NCBI GenBank assembly: GCA_013397845.1
Contig: VZTG01003732.1
Span: forward strand, 838,788 to 902,787
Source of the DNA: Melanocharis versteri
Taxonomy: Eukaryota > Chordata > Aves > Passeriformes > Melanocharitidae
Direction of reading: 5' to 3'
DNA: 64,000 nucleotides
Shown: positions 1 to 12,380 of the stretch, one piece after another
Position numbering within the stretch: the first letter of the stretch is position 1
Layout of the letters: each line of letters begins with the position of its first letter
The notes under the pieces: model-generated
The model's database searches: none
Told to the model about the DNA's origin: nothing
The model's input: the letters and a program-made list of their open reading frames with translations, nothing else
Position numbers and translations under genes: made by a program

Positions 1-15
1 AAAAAAAAAAAAAAA
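1..15. repeat. poly(A) tract at window edge
   Basis: Fifteen A residues open the window. The tract may be the tail of a retroposed copy lying outside the window or simple low-complexity DNA; the left side cannot be seen. Confidence 0.8.
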
Positions 16-1723
16 GTGTGAATGAGAATGTATGCACAAAATCAAAATACGTGCACCCCCCTGTTGACATGAAAGAGACTAATTAATTATCTAACGTGTC
101 ACATCCCCAGCTTGTCTGCATTCTGTCTCGCATGCACATTCTCACTCCATCAGAGATTGTTTTTTTCTGGGGATATAAAGCAAAATTTAAATTAAACACC
201 TATAATGCTATGTCTGATATTAGTGATCACATAATTTTAAACACAATGAAAGAAGAAAGGAGGAAATATAGATTCAGAGCAAAAAAAAAAAAAACCAAAA
301 AAGCAAAACACACAACAGAAACCCAAACTTATAGAAGGAAAAGTCAGGGAGATGTATAAAGTCTCACAAAACCACACAGTAACAGGGTAAACAAATAGGT
401 GACATGAGTGTGTGCAGACACACACACACATTCACTAATCTCTTCTTGAGTTAAGAGTGCTTTACAGATGGATCTAATATTACTGGTAAACAGCTACTTT
501 CTACCAATTCTCTTTCTCTAAACTTCTAGACTATTATTCGTGAAATAAACAGATCATCAGGCAGCTGTCCTGCCTGGTTATTCATGTTTAACCATAAGCT
601 TGAAATCAGTCACTTCTAAAAATATATAGGTAACCCTTTCCATTTATTTTAGCTCTGGAATTTTATTTTGATGTAGCTTTTTTTTTCCTTATTTCATCAA
701 ATTTCTGCATTAATATCCTTCTCCTCTCTTTATTTCATATCTTGCTCACTGTTTGCTGTGCTTAGTTGGACTTATGAACAGCATCAGCACGGACATACAG
801 GAGAGTCCTACAGCTTATATTTCCCACTGACTAATGTGCAAGGATTTGCTACTTTGAGATCAAATGAAACTGAGACAGAAGTCAACTCAGGATTTGCTTT
901 GCAAAATCCTAAACTTCCTTCTTCAATGCTTAGTTTGCACTTCAGAACAAAAAGTATTTCTGGTTTTGTCACTGGAGAAGAGCATTTGTGCATACTAAAA
1001 TTAATAAATTGTGTACAGTTTTTTTAAATGGAGAAACAGAAATTGCAGTGCAAAATACAAGGAAATTCAATTGAAATTTTCAGACTGCAAATAAAAATAT
1101 AAATAAACACTCTTCTCTGATTTTATTGTAAAACAACTCCTTTTTAAAATAATAAAAATGAAAAAGACCACCATGGAAAACTGAGTTATATTAATATAAG
1201 AAAAAACAAGAAAATGTTTTTCGCAATAATTAATTTTTAACTATTTTTAAATGAGGTCTTATGTTTCACAAGTCTTAAAAAACAACTGTGACCAATTAAA
1301 CACTGAACAATTAATTTTTCTTCAAAATCCCTGTCTCAAGCCAAATAACCTGAAGATGAAGTAAAATATGTGTCACAGAAAAATATTGATATTTTTTAAA
1401 GAGGTCTACAATAGTGTATGATTGGGCAGTTATTTACTTGAATCATTAAGAATGAGCACCTTTATTTCTGCTTTGAATTTCCTGCTTTCCATCTTCCAGT
1501 CCCTGGTTCTGATTATACCTGTCTGTGAGATTAAACCTCTCAGCTAGATTTGGGAGTTGTCTTCCCTTGTAAACATTCTCCCTGTTTTGATATACATGAC
1601 TATGTCTGAAAATATCCTCTTTATCATCAAAAACGGATGAAATATGATATAGCTCAAAGGCAAAGCCAGATGTCTTGGTGACAATTTTTCATAGTGTCTC
1701 CAGCTGAAGAAAATAACACAATT

Positions 1724-1740
1724 AAAAAAAAAAAAAAAAA
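1724..1740. repeat. poly(A) tract (A17)
   Basis: Uninterrupted run of 17 A, followed by a purine-rich 'ggagagggag'. No retroposed gene body is recognised beside it. Confidence 0.85.
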
Positions 1741-3612
1741 GGAGAGGGAGAAAGTGAAGGTAAAAATTTAGCCAAGAGTAAAAGAAGTTGGAAAGAAAGT
1801 TGTAAGCATATCCAAAAAAAAGGAAAAAAACCCTCAAACACAGGCGTCGGTGCTCATTCCAGCATCCCTGCACGCTGCCCTGGCTGTCCCTTGCTGGCTG
1901 GATGCCCTTTCCCTGCAGCATTCCAGGGGATGTTCAGCCCAGACTGGGCAGGGTAGCGATGCCATTAGGCAACTTCTGGCAGCCCCAAAGCTGACTCAAA
2001 CTGCTGCCTCTCTTGCTCCAAGATTGCTCCCGACTGTCAACAAATTTTATTCTATGCCAGTGTGCTCCTTCAGGTTGACTTCCATCTTTCAAAAGCAACT
2101 TTGAAATTCTCTGCTGAATGTCCAGCCAGTACTTATTTATTTACTATTATGGGGTTTGGCAAACACACTCCAGAGGCTTTTGCCCATTTTATCTGTGTTC
2201 TTTTGCATTTTCATCCTAACAGGAGCTGTTGCTCAGGCCATTTGCCAGGATATTTGGTTGCAGGGAGTGAGCAGGCACCTGCACGTGGCCAGGTGTCCTG
2301 CAGCCTGGCTGAACACAGGTGGTCCGTGGGCCTTTAGCCGTGTTAAAATACAGTTACAGTAGATATCTCTGCCTAGAGAATACTGATGTGTAGTCAAAGG
2401 GTATTAGTGGAGAGTAGTTAGGACAGAATTTGGCTTTCCTAATATCAGACGCCAAAAAAATTGTTTGGTTGTGTCTAGGCAGGACACATTTTATAGTTAA
2501 TGGAGAGGAATCAGCATTACTAGAGGCTGATCAATCTCAATTCTCCAAGAGAGTAATTTTAAGATGGGAAATATTTCTTTCTGTCAACTCTGAAAGAAAC
2601 CTATAAATACTTGCTTTGATTTTGACCAAAAGCTGTTAAATGTCATAATTACAGAACAGTACTACAAGCTTGTGAGCAAAGGTATTTAGAATTGTCTCCT
2701 GTTAGGTTCTTTTTTCATCTCCTCTTTGTTAACATTCCTTTTTCATGAATTCTCAAGTTTTCTAGCTCTATTGAAAGAAACACTCTCAAAGACAGGCAAA
2801 TGAGAAGGATTAGTAGGTTTGATCATGAAGTAGGAATATCGTTGAAGGGAATATTTATCAAGGGAAAAAAAAAAAGATGGAATGTAGTAGGTAAGTATTA
2901 ATCATGAGGGGGTTAGACTGAAAAAGGGAGCCAAGTTTTTTTCTGGGAATAGCAGGGACTGTCTCAGATGTGAGCTTCACCATAGATCCAAACCAAGAAT
3001 AGGGGTCGTAGCACTGTCCCATTATCAGTAATAAATTTGCAGGATATGATGACTTTCCCTAATTTTCTAGGAAATTGTTGAATTTCTATTGAAAAGGTGA
3101 TTTTTTAAGTGCATGTGATACCTAGGCATCTACATTGCTTTCCAGCTGGTATTTTGCATATAATCAAGGTTTAAAAACAGTTTGAAATATGTTCTATATG
3201 CCACATACAGTTTGTTTTGGAACAGCCAAGAAAGAAAAAGGTAGATCCTTGAGCATACACTGACACAGAGCCACACATGCACAGAAAAACAAAGAGAGAC
3301 TTGTTATGAGGCAGAGGGCCCATGCTTTTGAAAGAATCATCAGCCTGGCTTTACGTTTACATCAGGGCAAGAGAACAAAAGACAGGGGGATCATAACAGT
3401 ACACTAATCTGATCTTATTCTGACTCTTTCTCTGCAAAAAAAGACTTTTCATAACATCTGAGAGGCATGTTTTTTTGTATATACCTAAGCACTCTTTATC
3501 CCAAGCCATGTGGTTCAATTCAGCTCGAGACAAGAAGTCAGCCAAAGAGGGGACAGTAGCATAAAAGGGATTCACACTTGGGAGGACAGCCGTCTTCAAC
3601 TTTAATTGCAAG

Positions 3613-3629
3613 ACACACACACACACACA
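3613..3629. repeat. (AC)n microsatellite
   Basis: About eight AC dinucleotides. The antisense reading gives an artefactual Cys-Val run in a minus-strand frame across it. Confidence 0.85.
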
Positions 3630-6600
3630 GAGATTTTGATGGCTCGAGTACCATATAGCCATCAAACGCTGCCTGTACTGCAGGTGGTTTTTTGTTTATT
3701 TGTTTTTCCTGCCTCTGGATTATGAAAATGTTCTTTATAACTCATCTGAAACATAATCCTTGCTTTCCTGTTTATTCAGAGTAAAAGAACCTCAACCCAA
3801 ACCATAGCAAAGCACAGCACCCTGCTTTCACTGATTGCATGAGACATTTAGAGATTTGGAAAAGTGTTGGATCCTACTTTATAGCAAAGCCCTGCAAACC
3901 AGCATGCCAAATCTGAGCCAACTCTGAACAAACAGAGAAATTTCCAGGCTTTTCTCTTGGATGTAAAGGATACTACTGCTCCATCCACCTCCTCCAGAAA
4001 GGTGAAGAGGAGATGGGCTGTCCAAACAGACACCCCTCCCCTGGAACAACTGAAGGATACAGATATCTAACCTGAATTAGGTGTTCTGTTTCAAATTTAC
4101 CTGGAGCTCTCCTACCCCTCAAGAAGTCCAGAGGCTTCCTTTGGAGGATTGCTTCTTTAGTGCCTTGGATATTGCATCTCCAGAGGACACAAACCCTTCT
4201 CCAAATCAATAAATACAAAACCCAGCAGTTGACTCTGTGTGGTGCACTGCAATTCCAGCTTAGCCTGACTGTTTGCAGACTGTCATTGCTGTCTTGCAGT
4301 AGGTGAACATCTAAGGCCACAAGAGCTGGCATCTGAGGGTTAGCTTCTCTTTCAGACAGTTATTTTCTCTATAGATGGAGATCTTTGAATTCACCATTCC
4401 TGCTTTTCTTTTAGCAGTATGTACCACATGGAGTGGTAAGTGGCATCCTCAGTAACAAGTTAGGGTAGGGAGTAAGGTTAATTTTTCTCCCTCCTAGTTA
4501 CTAGGCAGGCTGCATAGGGGCAAACCCCATATATTTTGCAAAGCAATCATTATGGAGAAAGAAGTGAGCTTTTGTGTAGAGAGGGGAGTGGAAGAACCAA
4601 AAGCCCTGCAATGGCATATATATATTCCTCAGGAATGATTTTATAATAGACTACTAGCAGCCTTGAGAAAAAAAGAGACTATAAACACTACACTTAATTG
4701 TTATAATGAAGGCTGAGAATTTTTTGCCTCCTCTAGAAGAGCGTCATTCTCTTCAGAAAGGATGAATTTGTTTCTTCCTAAACTGCCTAATGAGATGAAC
4801 GAATATCAGACAACAATAATTTCTTCTAATTACAGGAAGTCTAGAATAAATTAAAGGAGGGAAATATCTATTTCTCTCTCAGTTTTTTTTTTCTTTGTAC
4901 AGCAGCATTTTTAGTGTTCATCAACGTTGCCCCTAAGGCAGAAAGAGAGTCATGCATGATCAATTTGTCTTACAAGTCTTCCAAAATAGTTCCCTCTCTT
5001 CATTTAGCACTGTCAAGGTTTGTTCTTATTTGCCATTTCAGACAAGATTTAGAGCTTCCACACTTTGATTCTTGGGATGAAGGAGGATTAAAGTTTTCAT
5101 TGCTTGTTTGTAATGAGGCAAATTGTAACTCTAATTATGTAACCAATTTGCTGCAGTTAACTCTTGAAAAGAACAGCCATGGTCCTGGCAAAGGTTCGTT
5201 TTGCACTGATGAGGTTTTTAGCCAGTGCAGAAAGTGCAAGTTGAAAGGCAATAGGATGTGGGTGCCTAAAATTGACGTGGTTTTGAAAAATGCAATGATA
5301 ATCATTGAGTGGCTGGAAAAACAGTACAGATAGCAGTGACTGCTTAAGGCTAATGAAAGGAAATCCAAAGCTTTTCGTGTGTTTTCCTTCACATTAATCC
5401 TGTTCTGAGATCAGAGGAATTTCATTAAAAGATCCAAGCTAGTTAAGATCTAGCCTCCAAGTAATGCATTAATCAATTTTAAGGTAAAAGAGACCTTTCT
5501 GACCACCTGAATTACACAGGTGGAAGACATGTGCACTTCACTTTTTATTGGAACCAATAACTTAATGCCAAATTCATAATTTCTAAAAAGATAACTTGTC
5601 TTCTTCAACGGACTCCTAAATATGGGAAGTTCACTGGTAAATTGCCCCAGTTTTTAATTTTACTCTTACTAAAAATGAGCAACTTACTTTTTATTGCTTG
5701 TTGCTTGCTTCAGCCTCCAGACATGGAATTTTCTTTTCTTTAATGATACAACATTAAAAGGACATGCATGTTTCTGGTATCTTCTTAGGTCAGTATTCTT
5801 ACATTGAGGTCCAATTGTTTCTCTATATTTTCTGTCACTAAGTAAATGTAGGTTGGATTTTTTTCAGATTCTCATTAGAAGAGTATTTTTTCAGGCCATG
5901 GGAGAGAATTTTGGACAGAAAAGAGCAGCTGGCAGATCATGGTACTTCTTTGGATCAATATTGTGGCCAGTTTGTGTCCATATACCTGTCATGACCTTTT
6001 TGGAAATCCCTGTTCTTTCAAGGTGTGGTCCCACAATTGACACGTGCATCCTCACCTTTCAATCCAGATGGATTATGCTTTGCTGTAATACAGTACACGC
6101 TCTTTGACCACAGCAGACCCATAATATTATTGACTCAGTGCTGATGGCTGAATAAGACTCTTAGTCAATACTCAGCTCTTTGTATTATCAATGAAACTTC
6201 TTGCAATGATATATTCTTTCTGTTCATTGACCAAAACTATCTGTGAAAAATGGGTTATAAGCACCGTAAATAATTTGTGCTACCTCAGTGGGCCAGGCAC
6301 ATTTGTGTGTTTCTGTATCTGTGAGCACTTTCCCAATATACATTATTTTGCTGTTGCTGTTTGAGTTTCAATGTGCAGAATCAAGTGCTTTGTTAAAGTA
6401 GTGTGCAATGTGGAATGGGCTTGTTGACTTGCAGGAAAAAGACAATGGCAAAGTTGGGTTTCCTACCAGCTAAGAAATAGATACTCTTTAATTCAAGTGT
6501 TTGGATGGTGGTAAATATTCCAATGCTGCAAGTGAAAGGCTTTTGGGGCATCCTTGGGTCGCTCTTGAGAGTACAGAAAAAGAATAAAATATTTCAGAGA

Positions 6601-8935
6601 CCAGTGCAATTGATTACATTTCTTCTACTTGTTGGCAGCTTAAAACTGCAAAAACGAAAGTCACTGTTGCATCTTTGCAGAGTTCAGAAATTCTTTCCTG
6701 AGACAGCCAAAGTAATTGCATAAATATATTTCAGCCCAGAATAAAACCCACAGTTCCACATTGGAGTTATTTCTTCTTTTTGAGGCTTCATAGACAATAC
6801 TTTTACTGACAAAAAAGAGTTTGGCTGTTTGAATTGAGGGAGTTGTGACTCTTATTTTTAGATGCAGAGCCTCTTCATTCTTGCCTTAGATGTGCTGTGG
6901 GGCACAACAACAGGTATAAATGAAAAATCTATTCCCTCAAAAAGGAAAAACAAAAAAGAAGAAAAGGAAAGGAAGCATGAGAGATTTGTAGTAGTTTATT
7001 GAGGAAGAGTTGGGCTACTTTGCCTGCGGGCTAGTAATCTAAATAAGTATTTCCTAGCAGTAAGCATAGAGGGAAAAAAGTATTTCTGTCTTAGGCTGGG
7101 AAAGCACTTATTAATACCCTGAAAGCTGCACTCATTTAAGAAAACATAGGATCAGAAAAACCAAGGCAAAAAGATAGGAGACTAAAGTGCCCTTTGAATT
7201 AAGTATACGCACTGACGTTTAGGAAAGTGAGTCAACTGATTCTTCACTGCAGCTCTTGGGGTCCTGGGAGTTTCTTCCTCAGATTTTTGGGATTCAGAAA
7301 AAAGACATCCTTAAACTAACTTTTCCTATGCTTGTTGGACTAAACTGAATTAAGCTGAAATTTTGGAGATGATGTTACAATGTGCCTTGTTATAACAGAC
7401 ATGAGGTTGCAGGTAAGTGGGAGTCTTCAGATTCAAACATTTAGTTCTAGATTATTTCTAACATTTACTGAGAGTGTGTTTAAATACCCTTGAGACCACC
7501 AAAGCAACCTTTTTGTCAGCCTGCTTTGTAATCCTCTAATTTTAATTTCTTGCTTGCAAAGTGTCCCTTCTCCTACTAGACAGTCAGAGTGGCTCTCCCT
7601 CGGCATTTGCCACAATGACACCACTCTCCTGGGCTTTGGAAATGGTGGGTTCAGAACACTTCCAACATCAAGCCTTTCCCTCCCTGCTTAGGTGTTTCTT
7701 ACCCAAAAGACATGACGACAAGCTAAAGGGGTTTCCTTGTGAATTTTGTTCCCATCTTCCTTTGAGAAAACAGTAGGTTTGAGCTATATTTCACAGAGGT
7801 GCCTTGTGGTAGGCTCCACATCTGTGTTCAAATTAGAGAAAAAATTTCAGGCATCCTTGGGCTTGACACTTCCTGGAGTTGCTAGCTCTGAGCTGCTGTT
7901 GGTTTTGTTTGCCTGTTGTCGCTCCAGGTCTGGGAGCAAAGTCCTCCGTCATGCACAGGAAACAGACTTGCTTCATCACAGCAGTGCCCACCATAAGACA
8001 GAAAGTTTAACTTTCTGGATCTGGATCATGCCTCTTAAATGTCCAGAAAACAAACTGTTGTGGAATAGGATGAATCTATAAACATCACTGGCAGCTGCAA
8101 AAGTAAATCTGAAAGCAGGATGGAAGGCATGTAGGAAAATTGTCCCAAATTCAGTAGTGGTGTTTGTGAGAGCAGCTCCTCAGTATTGCTGTGCCTGTTT
8201 ATACCAGCAGTGTATTTGTCCTTCGCTGTGCACTGAATAGGACAACAGGGATTAGCATTTAGAATAGAGTGAAGACCTTTCCAGCTCTCTCTGGATGACT
8301 GTGTTGATTTTGGAGCTCCTCTAAAGTCTATTGCTCTGTCATGTTCCCAGATACTATATTTTATTTACTGGTACTGAATGGTTGTCTATGTCAGCTCAAG
8401 TTGAAAAAAATAAGTGGGATCTTTTCTGGCAGATTTTTAGGATACAGTCTCTCATTGATGTAAAGTAGTAAACCACAAAGAGCATATGAAATGGTGAATG
8501 TGAAATGTGAATTCTCACTATTTCTTTATAAGGAATTGTTTACTCCCCATAGAAACCTTGCCATGCAAAACAGTGAATAACAATCAAGATTCCCCTTCCA
8601 GTGGGTGAAACAGAACACTGATCACCTGTGGCACTGGCAGAGGTGAGCAAGCAGTGTGGCAGGATGATGCTTTCAGAGTTGTTGATGGAAAACAGGAAAT
8701 AGTGATTATTTGTTTGTCATTGGTTCTTTCCGTTATGGATGCTGGTCACTGGGACAATATTTACTAACTGGCTGTCATGAACCTACTATGTTTCACCTAA
8801 AGCTTTTTCAGATACCATTATAGTCTGTGTTTTCTTGGCTGCTAATATTCTTCTTGAGCAGAATTTCTGTGTTATTTGTCCCCCTGTCAAAATGAATTAC
8901 TTGGTATGGCATTGCTCCTCAAAACCAATAGCATA

Positions 8936-9104
8936 TCGGTTGTGAATGCCCCAGCCTTGGAGGTGTTCAGGATCGAGTTGGATGGGGCTTTGAATATCCT
9001 GATTGAGTGAAAGATGTCCTTGTCAGTGGCAGGGGGAATGGACGAGATGATGTATAAAAGGTCCCTTCCAACCCAAACCATTGTATGATTCTATGATTCT
9101 TTGA
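8936..9104 (+). mobile_element. CR1 LINE, 5'-truncated 3' end
   Basis: This is the 3' untranslated end of a CR1 retrotransposon in plus orientation. Recognisable pieces in order are 'ccttggaggtgttcagg', 'gttggatggggctttga', 'ggtcccttccaacccaaacc', and the terminal short repeat 'attgtatgattctatgattct' pattern (9080-9100). CR1 inserts by target-primed reverse transcription and is normally truncated at the 5' end, as here: no reverse-transcriptase code is present. The end repeat is nearly intact, so the copy is moderately young. The LTR at 9173 begins about 70 bases downstream. Confidence 0.93.
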
Positions 9105-9463
9105 TATGTCTGCAAGACAACGATAAGAGAGGACTCACGAGTGTGCTGTCTCACATGATTGGTCCATATTGCTGTCTGCAAAACCGGCTGTGGCTAAAGC
9201 TATAATTATTAGCGCTGTACGATGGAAGAATGGAGCTCAGTTCTCCTGGGTGAATCGCCGCAACGCCAGCCCCCGAAGGCCCAGAATGGGGGCAGCAGCA
9301 GCAGCCTTCCCGTTGGCTCGTGGGCTGTCAGCAGGGAGCTGCTCGTGGTGGCGGAGAACCCAGCCAGGATCACGAAGGGCTCGCCTGGGTTCCTGGTGGA
9401 AAGAGCGCCGAGGCAGGAGACAAAGGAGACGAGAGGGACTCTTCTGGGGTGTAACAGGGAAGG

Positions 9464-9469
9464 TTTATT
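9464..9469 (-). promoter_or_regulatory. LTR polyadenylation signal AATAAA (minus strand)
   Basis: The plus strand reads tttatt inside 'aaggtttattccaagg'. On the minus strand this is AATAAA, about 80 bases downstream of the TATA-like box, the usual R-region arrangement of a retroviral LTR. Confidence 0.65.
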
Positions 9470-9546
9470 CCAAGGAAAGGGAAATGAGGGTCCAGGCACA
9501 TTGAGGAGAGGGAACAGAAGAGCCCTGAGCACCGATGTGCAAGGGG

Positions 9547-9553
9547 TTAAATA
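9547..9553 (-). promoter_or_regulatory. LTR TATA-like box (minus strand)
   Basis: The minus strand reads 'gcggtatttaacccc'. It sits 35-80 bases downstream of two inverted CCAAT boxes and upstream of the AATAAA signal, so it is the likely core promoter of the LTR. Transcription would run toward lower coordinates, into the CR1 at 8936-9104. Confidence 0.6.
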
Positions 9554-9720
9554 CCGCAGATAGCTAGGTGGAGCTACAGACATTCAACCAATTGAGAGTG
9601 GCTCTTCAGGCGGGGTCATATGGGAACAACCAATGAGTACAAGTCAGGGAGGAGCAAGGGAGGAGAGAACTGTCAGGGATTACATCAAACATAACTGACA
9701 CAGAACAGTCTAGAGAGACA

Positions 9721-9904
9721 ACCACATATGGATGGAACAGGGCGGGCAGTAGCCTCGCCCACCATGATCTCACTCCTTAGAGGGGTGTTTCAGCGTCCGC
9801 CCAATGGACTCTCTTAGCAGGACGTTCCTGCTGGTCAGAAACCCAATGGGCAACGGCTGAAACAGTGGATGTCATCTTTCCAGGGTGTGCTTATGTCACT
9901 CTTA
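9721..9904. other. GC-rich flank of LTR with long imperfect hairpin
   Basis: This is either the outer part of the LTR U3 or another element abutting it. It contains two further CCAAT motifs (about 9801 and 9843). Segments 9786-9807 and 9842-9864 form an imperfect inverted repeat that begins with a perfect 9-bp TGTTTCAGC/GCTGAAACA match. Inside it is a perfect 7-bp hairpin, AGCAGGA-cgt-TCCTGCT, at 9816-9832. Confidence 0.6.
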
Positions 9905-11736
9905 TTGCTAGTGAAGAACAAGTGCAGTTTTGGCCTGATCTGTGGACCTAGATTTGCTCCTGTGTCACTAGATTGGAGACTACACCTCAATGATGTCTCT
10001 CTCCCATGGGAGAGCTCTGCAATTTGTGATGCTTAAAGTTTCTGTGAAATTTTGTGGTACCTGTGATGGGGGGGTCTGATCGTGTTCTGAGCAGCACTAA
10101 GCTGAAAATGTAGATATAACAAAACACTGTTTTAGGAAGTGGAAGCTGAACAAGGCTAAATACCCCTCCTGAAAATGCACCTCATTTGTAACAGTTTATC
10201 TCTAATGAATTTCAAGAATTACAGTGGAGCTGGAAAGTGATGGCTGTTTTCAGTCCACAAACATATCTAAAACCTAGAAATGTTTACAGTGGATACATTT
10301 CTTTCAGGCACTGCCTTTTGGCAGCAGATCAGATTATCTGTGTGAGCCACACAAATCACACGCTTTCCCAGGTGGGCATTAGCAGAACCATCTGGCAATT
10401 AGAAGTCTCTGGGGCAGTCAATCCAACTTTGAGCTGGATTAACTTGGAAGTTTCAAACACTGTCATTGCTTTTTGATAGTCAGAGAGGTTTTTGGCCCTT
10501 GTGAATAAGACAACTATTTGATCAGGGACAGAAAGGATTATTCAGTTATTTATCTTCAGCCCTGTTCAGCTTTCCATGAGGTCAGTCTAAATCATCTCTC
10601 TTAGAGCACATATATAGAGGAAATGTATATGCATGGCTCAAATCCAGCCAATTTTGGGGATGAGTAAGTTGGCTGAGCATGCAGAGAAGATCTCTAGCAA
10701 TCTTGGAGCTTTATGTGGTGTGGCAGACTGTGGGTAATTTTGGACAGAGAGTACCCGGTGCTGTTATTTCACAGAAACTGTTTAGTTTTTGCTGTATTTC
10801 GGCAGTGATAAAAACTCCCACCGCCTCACCATAGGCCCTCTTGATAACAACTGAAAAAATCTGTATCTTCCAAATACGTTATATCATTAGATGAAGTGGA
10901 CAAAAACAAAACAAGTATGTTTATGACTTAGCCTGAGGAGATAATTAACTTCTGAGTGCTGAGATCCTTGATTGCATTCCTAGCATGATCTTAATTGGAA
11001 GTCTGAACTTGTAAAAGGTTGTAGTGTTTGGAGGATATCTGAAATGGTTCACTGAGAAATTGTTTGTTCATAAATTTGAAAGGTAATCCAGACAAATACC
11101 TTTTACTTTGCCTTTGTTGTAATTGTTGTGGTTGATGATGATGATAAAAATTATCTATTACGGCGGCAGCAAAAGCACCAGACTATACAAAGAGAACATG
11201 TATCAAAATGTATTGAGCCACTTCAGGGAATTTCAAAAGAAAGAAGTTTTACAAAAAGGGCTGAATACATACCAAATGATAACACTTAGAAATCCGTATT
11301 ACTGCTCCAGACTGTGGACGGTAGTTTGCTGAAACTAGTGACCTCGTGTGACTATTGATTCTCAGTGAGAATTGTCATGATCTGTGCTTTTTGCATGGAA
11401 CTATGTTATGTTGCACATGCACTACAGTAGGTTGTCAGTATAGATGAAAATTAGAAACTCTTTTGCTATGCTGTCAAAAATCTCTGCCCTTTACCCATCC
11501 CAGTTATAGGCACTTGGCTACCAGGAGTCCCAGTTCTCTGTGATCAGCAAGGGCCACAAATTACATCCTTCTTTCTGAAAAAGGATGAACCCATACAGAG
11601 TCAGAGAACATCTCTATCTCACCTAAGCTTAGTCATTCGGAGGTTGGTCACAGAAGAACACCATCCTTGGTGCTCCCTAAAATCAGTGTTAAAAATGAAC
11701 TGCAGGTGGTTTAACATGTCTAATTTAAATTTGACA
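9905..11736. other. AT-rich stretch, no gene recognised
   Basis: I see no recognisable gene or repeat. It has ordinary AT-rich composition, and the short frames (69-79 codons) look random. Confidence 0.55.
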
Positions 11737-12084
11737 GGGGAGACCTTATTGCTGCCTTTGAATACATAAAGGGGGCCTAAAAGTAACGTGGAGACAGACT
11801 TTTCAGTAGTGTCTATAGCAATAGGACAAGGGGTAATGGTTTTAAACTAAAAGAAGGTAGATTCAGTGTAGATCCAAGGAAGAAGTTTTTTACAGTGAAG
11901 ATGGTGAAACACTGGCAGAGGCTGCCCAGGGAGGTGATAAATGTCTCACCCCTAGATACACTTAAGGTAAGGTTGAATGGAGCTTTGAGCAACCTGTTTT
12001 AGTTGAAGATGTCCCTGAACATTGTGGGGATATTGAACTAGTTGATCTTTAAAGGTCCATTCAACCCAAAGCATTCTATATTTC
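11737..12084 (+). mobile_element. CR1 LINE 3' fragment, plus strand
   Basis: About 350 bases of CR1 3' sequence. In order: 'ggggagaccttattgctgcc', 'aataggacaaggggtaatgg', 'gatggtgaaacactggcaga', 'gctgcccagggaggtg', 'gttgaatggagctttgagca', and the decayed end 'ggtccattcaacccaaagcattctata'-type motif. The terminal octamers are degraded. It faces the minus-strand CR1 at 12381. Confidence 0.9.
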
Positions 12085-12380
12085 TAAATATACAAGATGA
12101 AGAGTATAAATAGGTTTCTGAAGCGGTTGTTGAATATATGCAGAGCCCTCCCTGTTGACCAGGTTAGACTGAAAAAAGACTTTGAGATGTTTGAAAATAC
12201 TGGTGAAATTAGGATAACACAACATAGTAAAATTATTTGATAATTCCTTTTGATCCCTGAGGAAGAATGGCAGTAGAAATATGGGCAAGTTTCACATTAC
12301 CTGTGCCCAGAAACCTGGATTGTCAAGCCCACTTGACACAGCAGTCTGCAGTAAGAGTGTCTGCTCCTGTTATCTTGCAG

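Larger units (their letters stand above)
16..8935. other. AT-rich stretch, no gene recognised
   Basis: I recognise no gene or mobile element here. Small items are an A14 run at 281-294, a short (AC)n at 417-430, A17 at 1724-1740 and (AC)n at 3613-3629. A more GC-rich patch lies at about 1850-2340, and another patch with overlapping short frames at about 7560-8090. Their translations resemble no family I know. A 139-codon frame at 4914-5333 is treated as a finding, not a gene. Confidence 0.6.
9173..9720 (-). mobile_element. Solo LTR of an endogenous retrovirus, minus strand
   Basis: Read on the minus strand this is a retroviral LTR. Inverted CCAAT boxes lie at about 9588 and 9628. A TATA-like TATTTAA lies at 9547-9553. 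An AATAAA polyadenylation signal lies at 9464-9469, followed by a GC-rich U5 that ends in ..GCAGACA at 9173. The outer (U3) limit is uncertain: 9720 gives the retroviral TG..CA ends with matching TGTCT/AGACA, but GC-rich sequence with further CCAAT motifs runs on to about 9900. I could not find convincing target-site duplications. No gag, pol or env lies beside it, so recombination to a solo LTR is inferred. Many CpGs survive between 9180 and 9420, which suggests a fairly recent insertion. The family is not named because I cannot search for it. Confidence 0.75.

Noticed and set aside
1544..1921. 125-codon minus-strand frame with Phe-rich, membrane-like segment
   Set aside because: The Phe run is the translation of the A17 and neighbouring A-rich tracts on the opposite strand.
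9169..9583. Overlapping frames of 111-124 codons on both strands
   Set aside because: They are products of the CpG-rich LTR, which has few stop codons by composition. No gag, pol or env motif is seen.
9167..9906. Six-base matches (tattgc, gtgtgc) as target-site duplications of the LTR
   Set aside because: The right-hand copies are not preceded by the CA that an LTR end needs, so they are probably chance.
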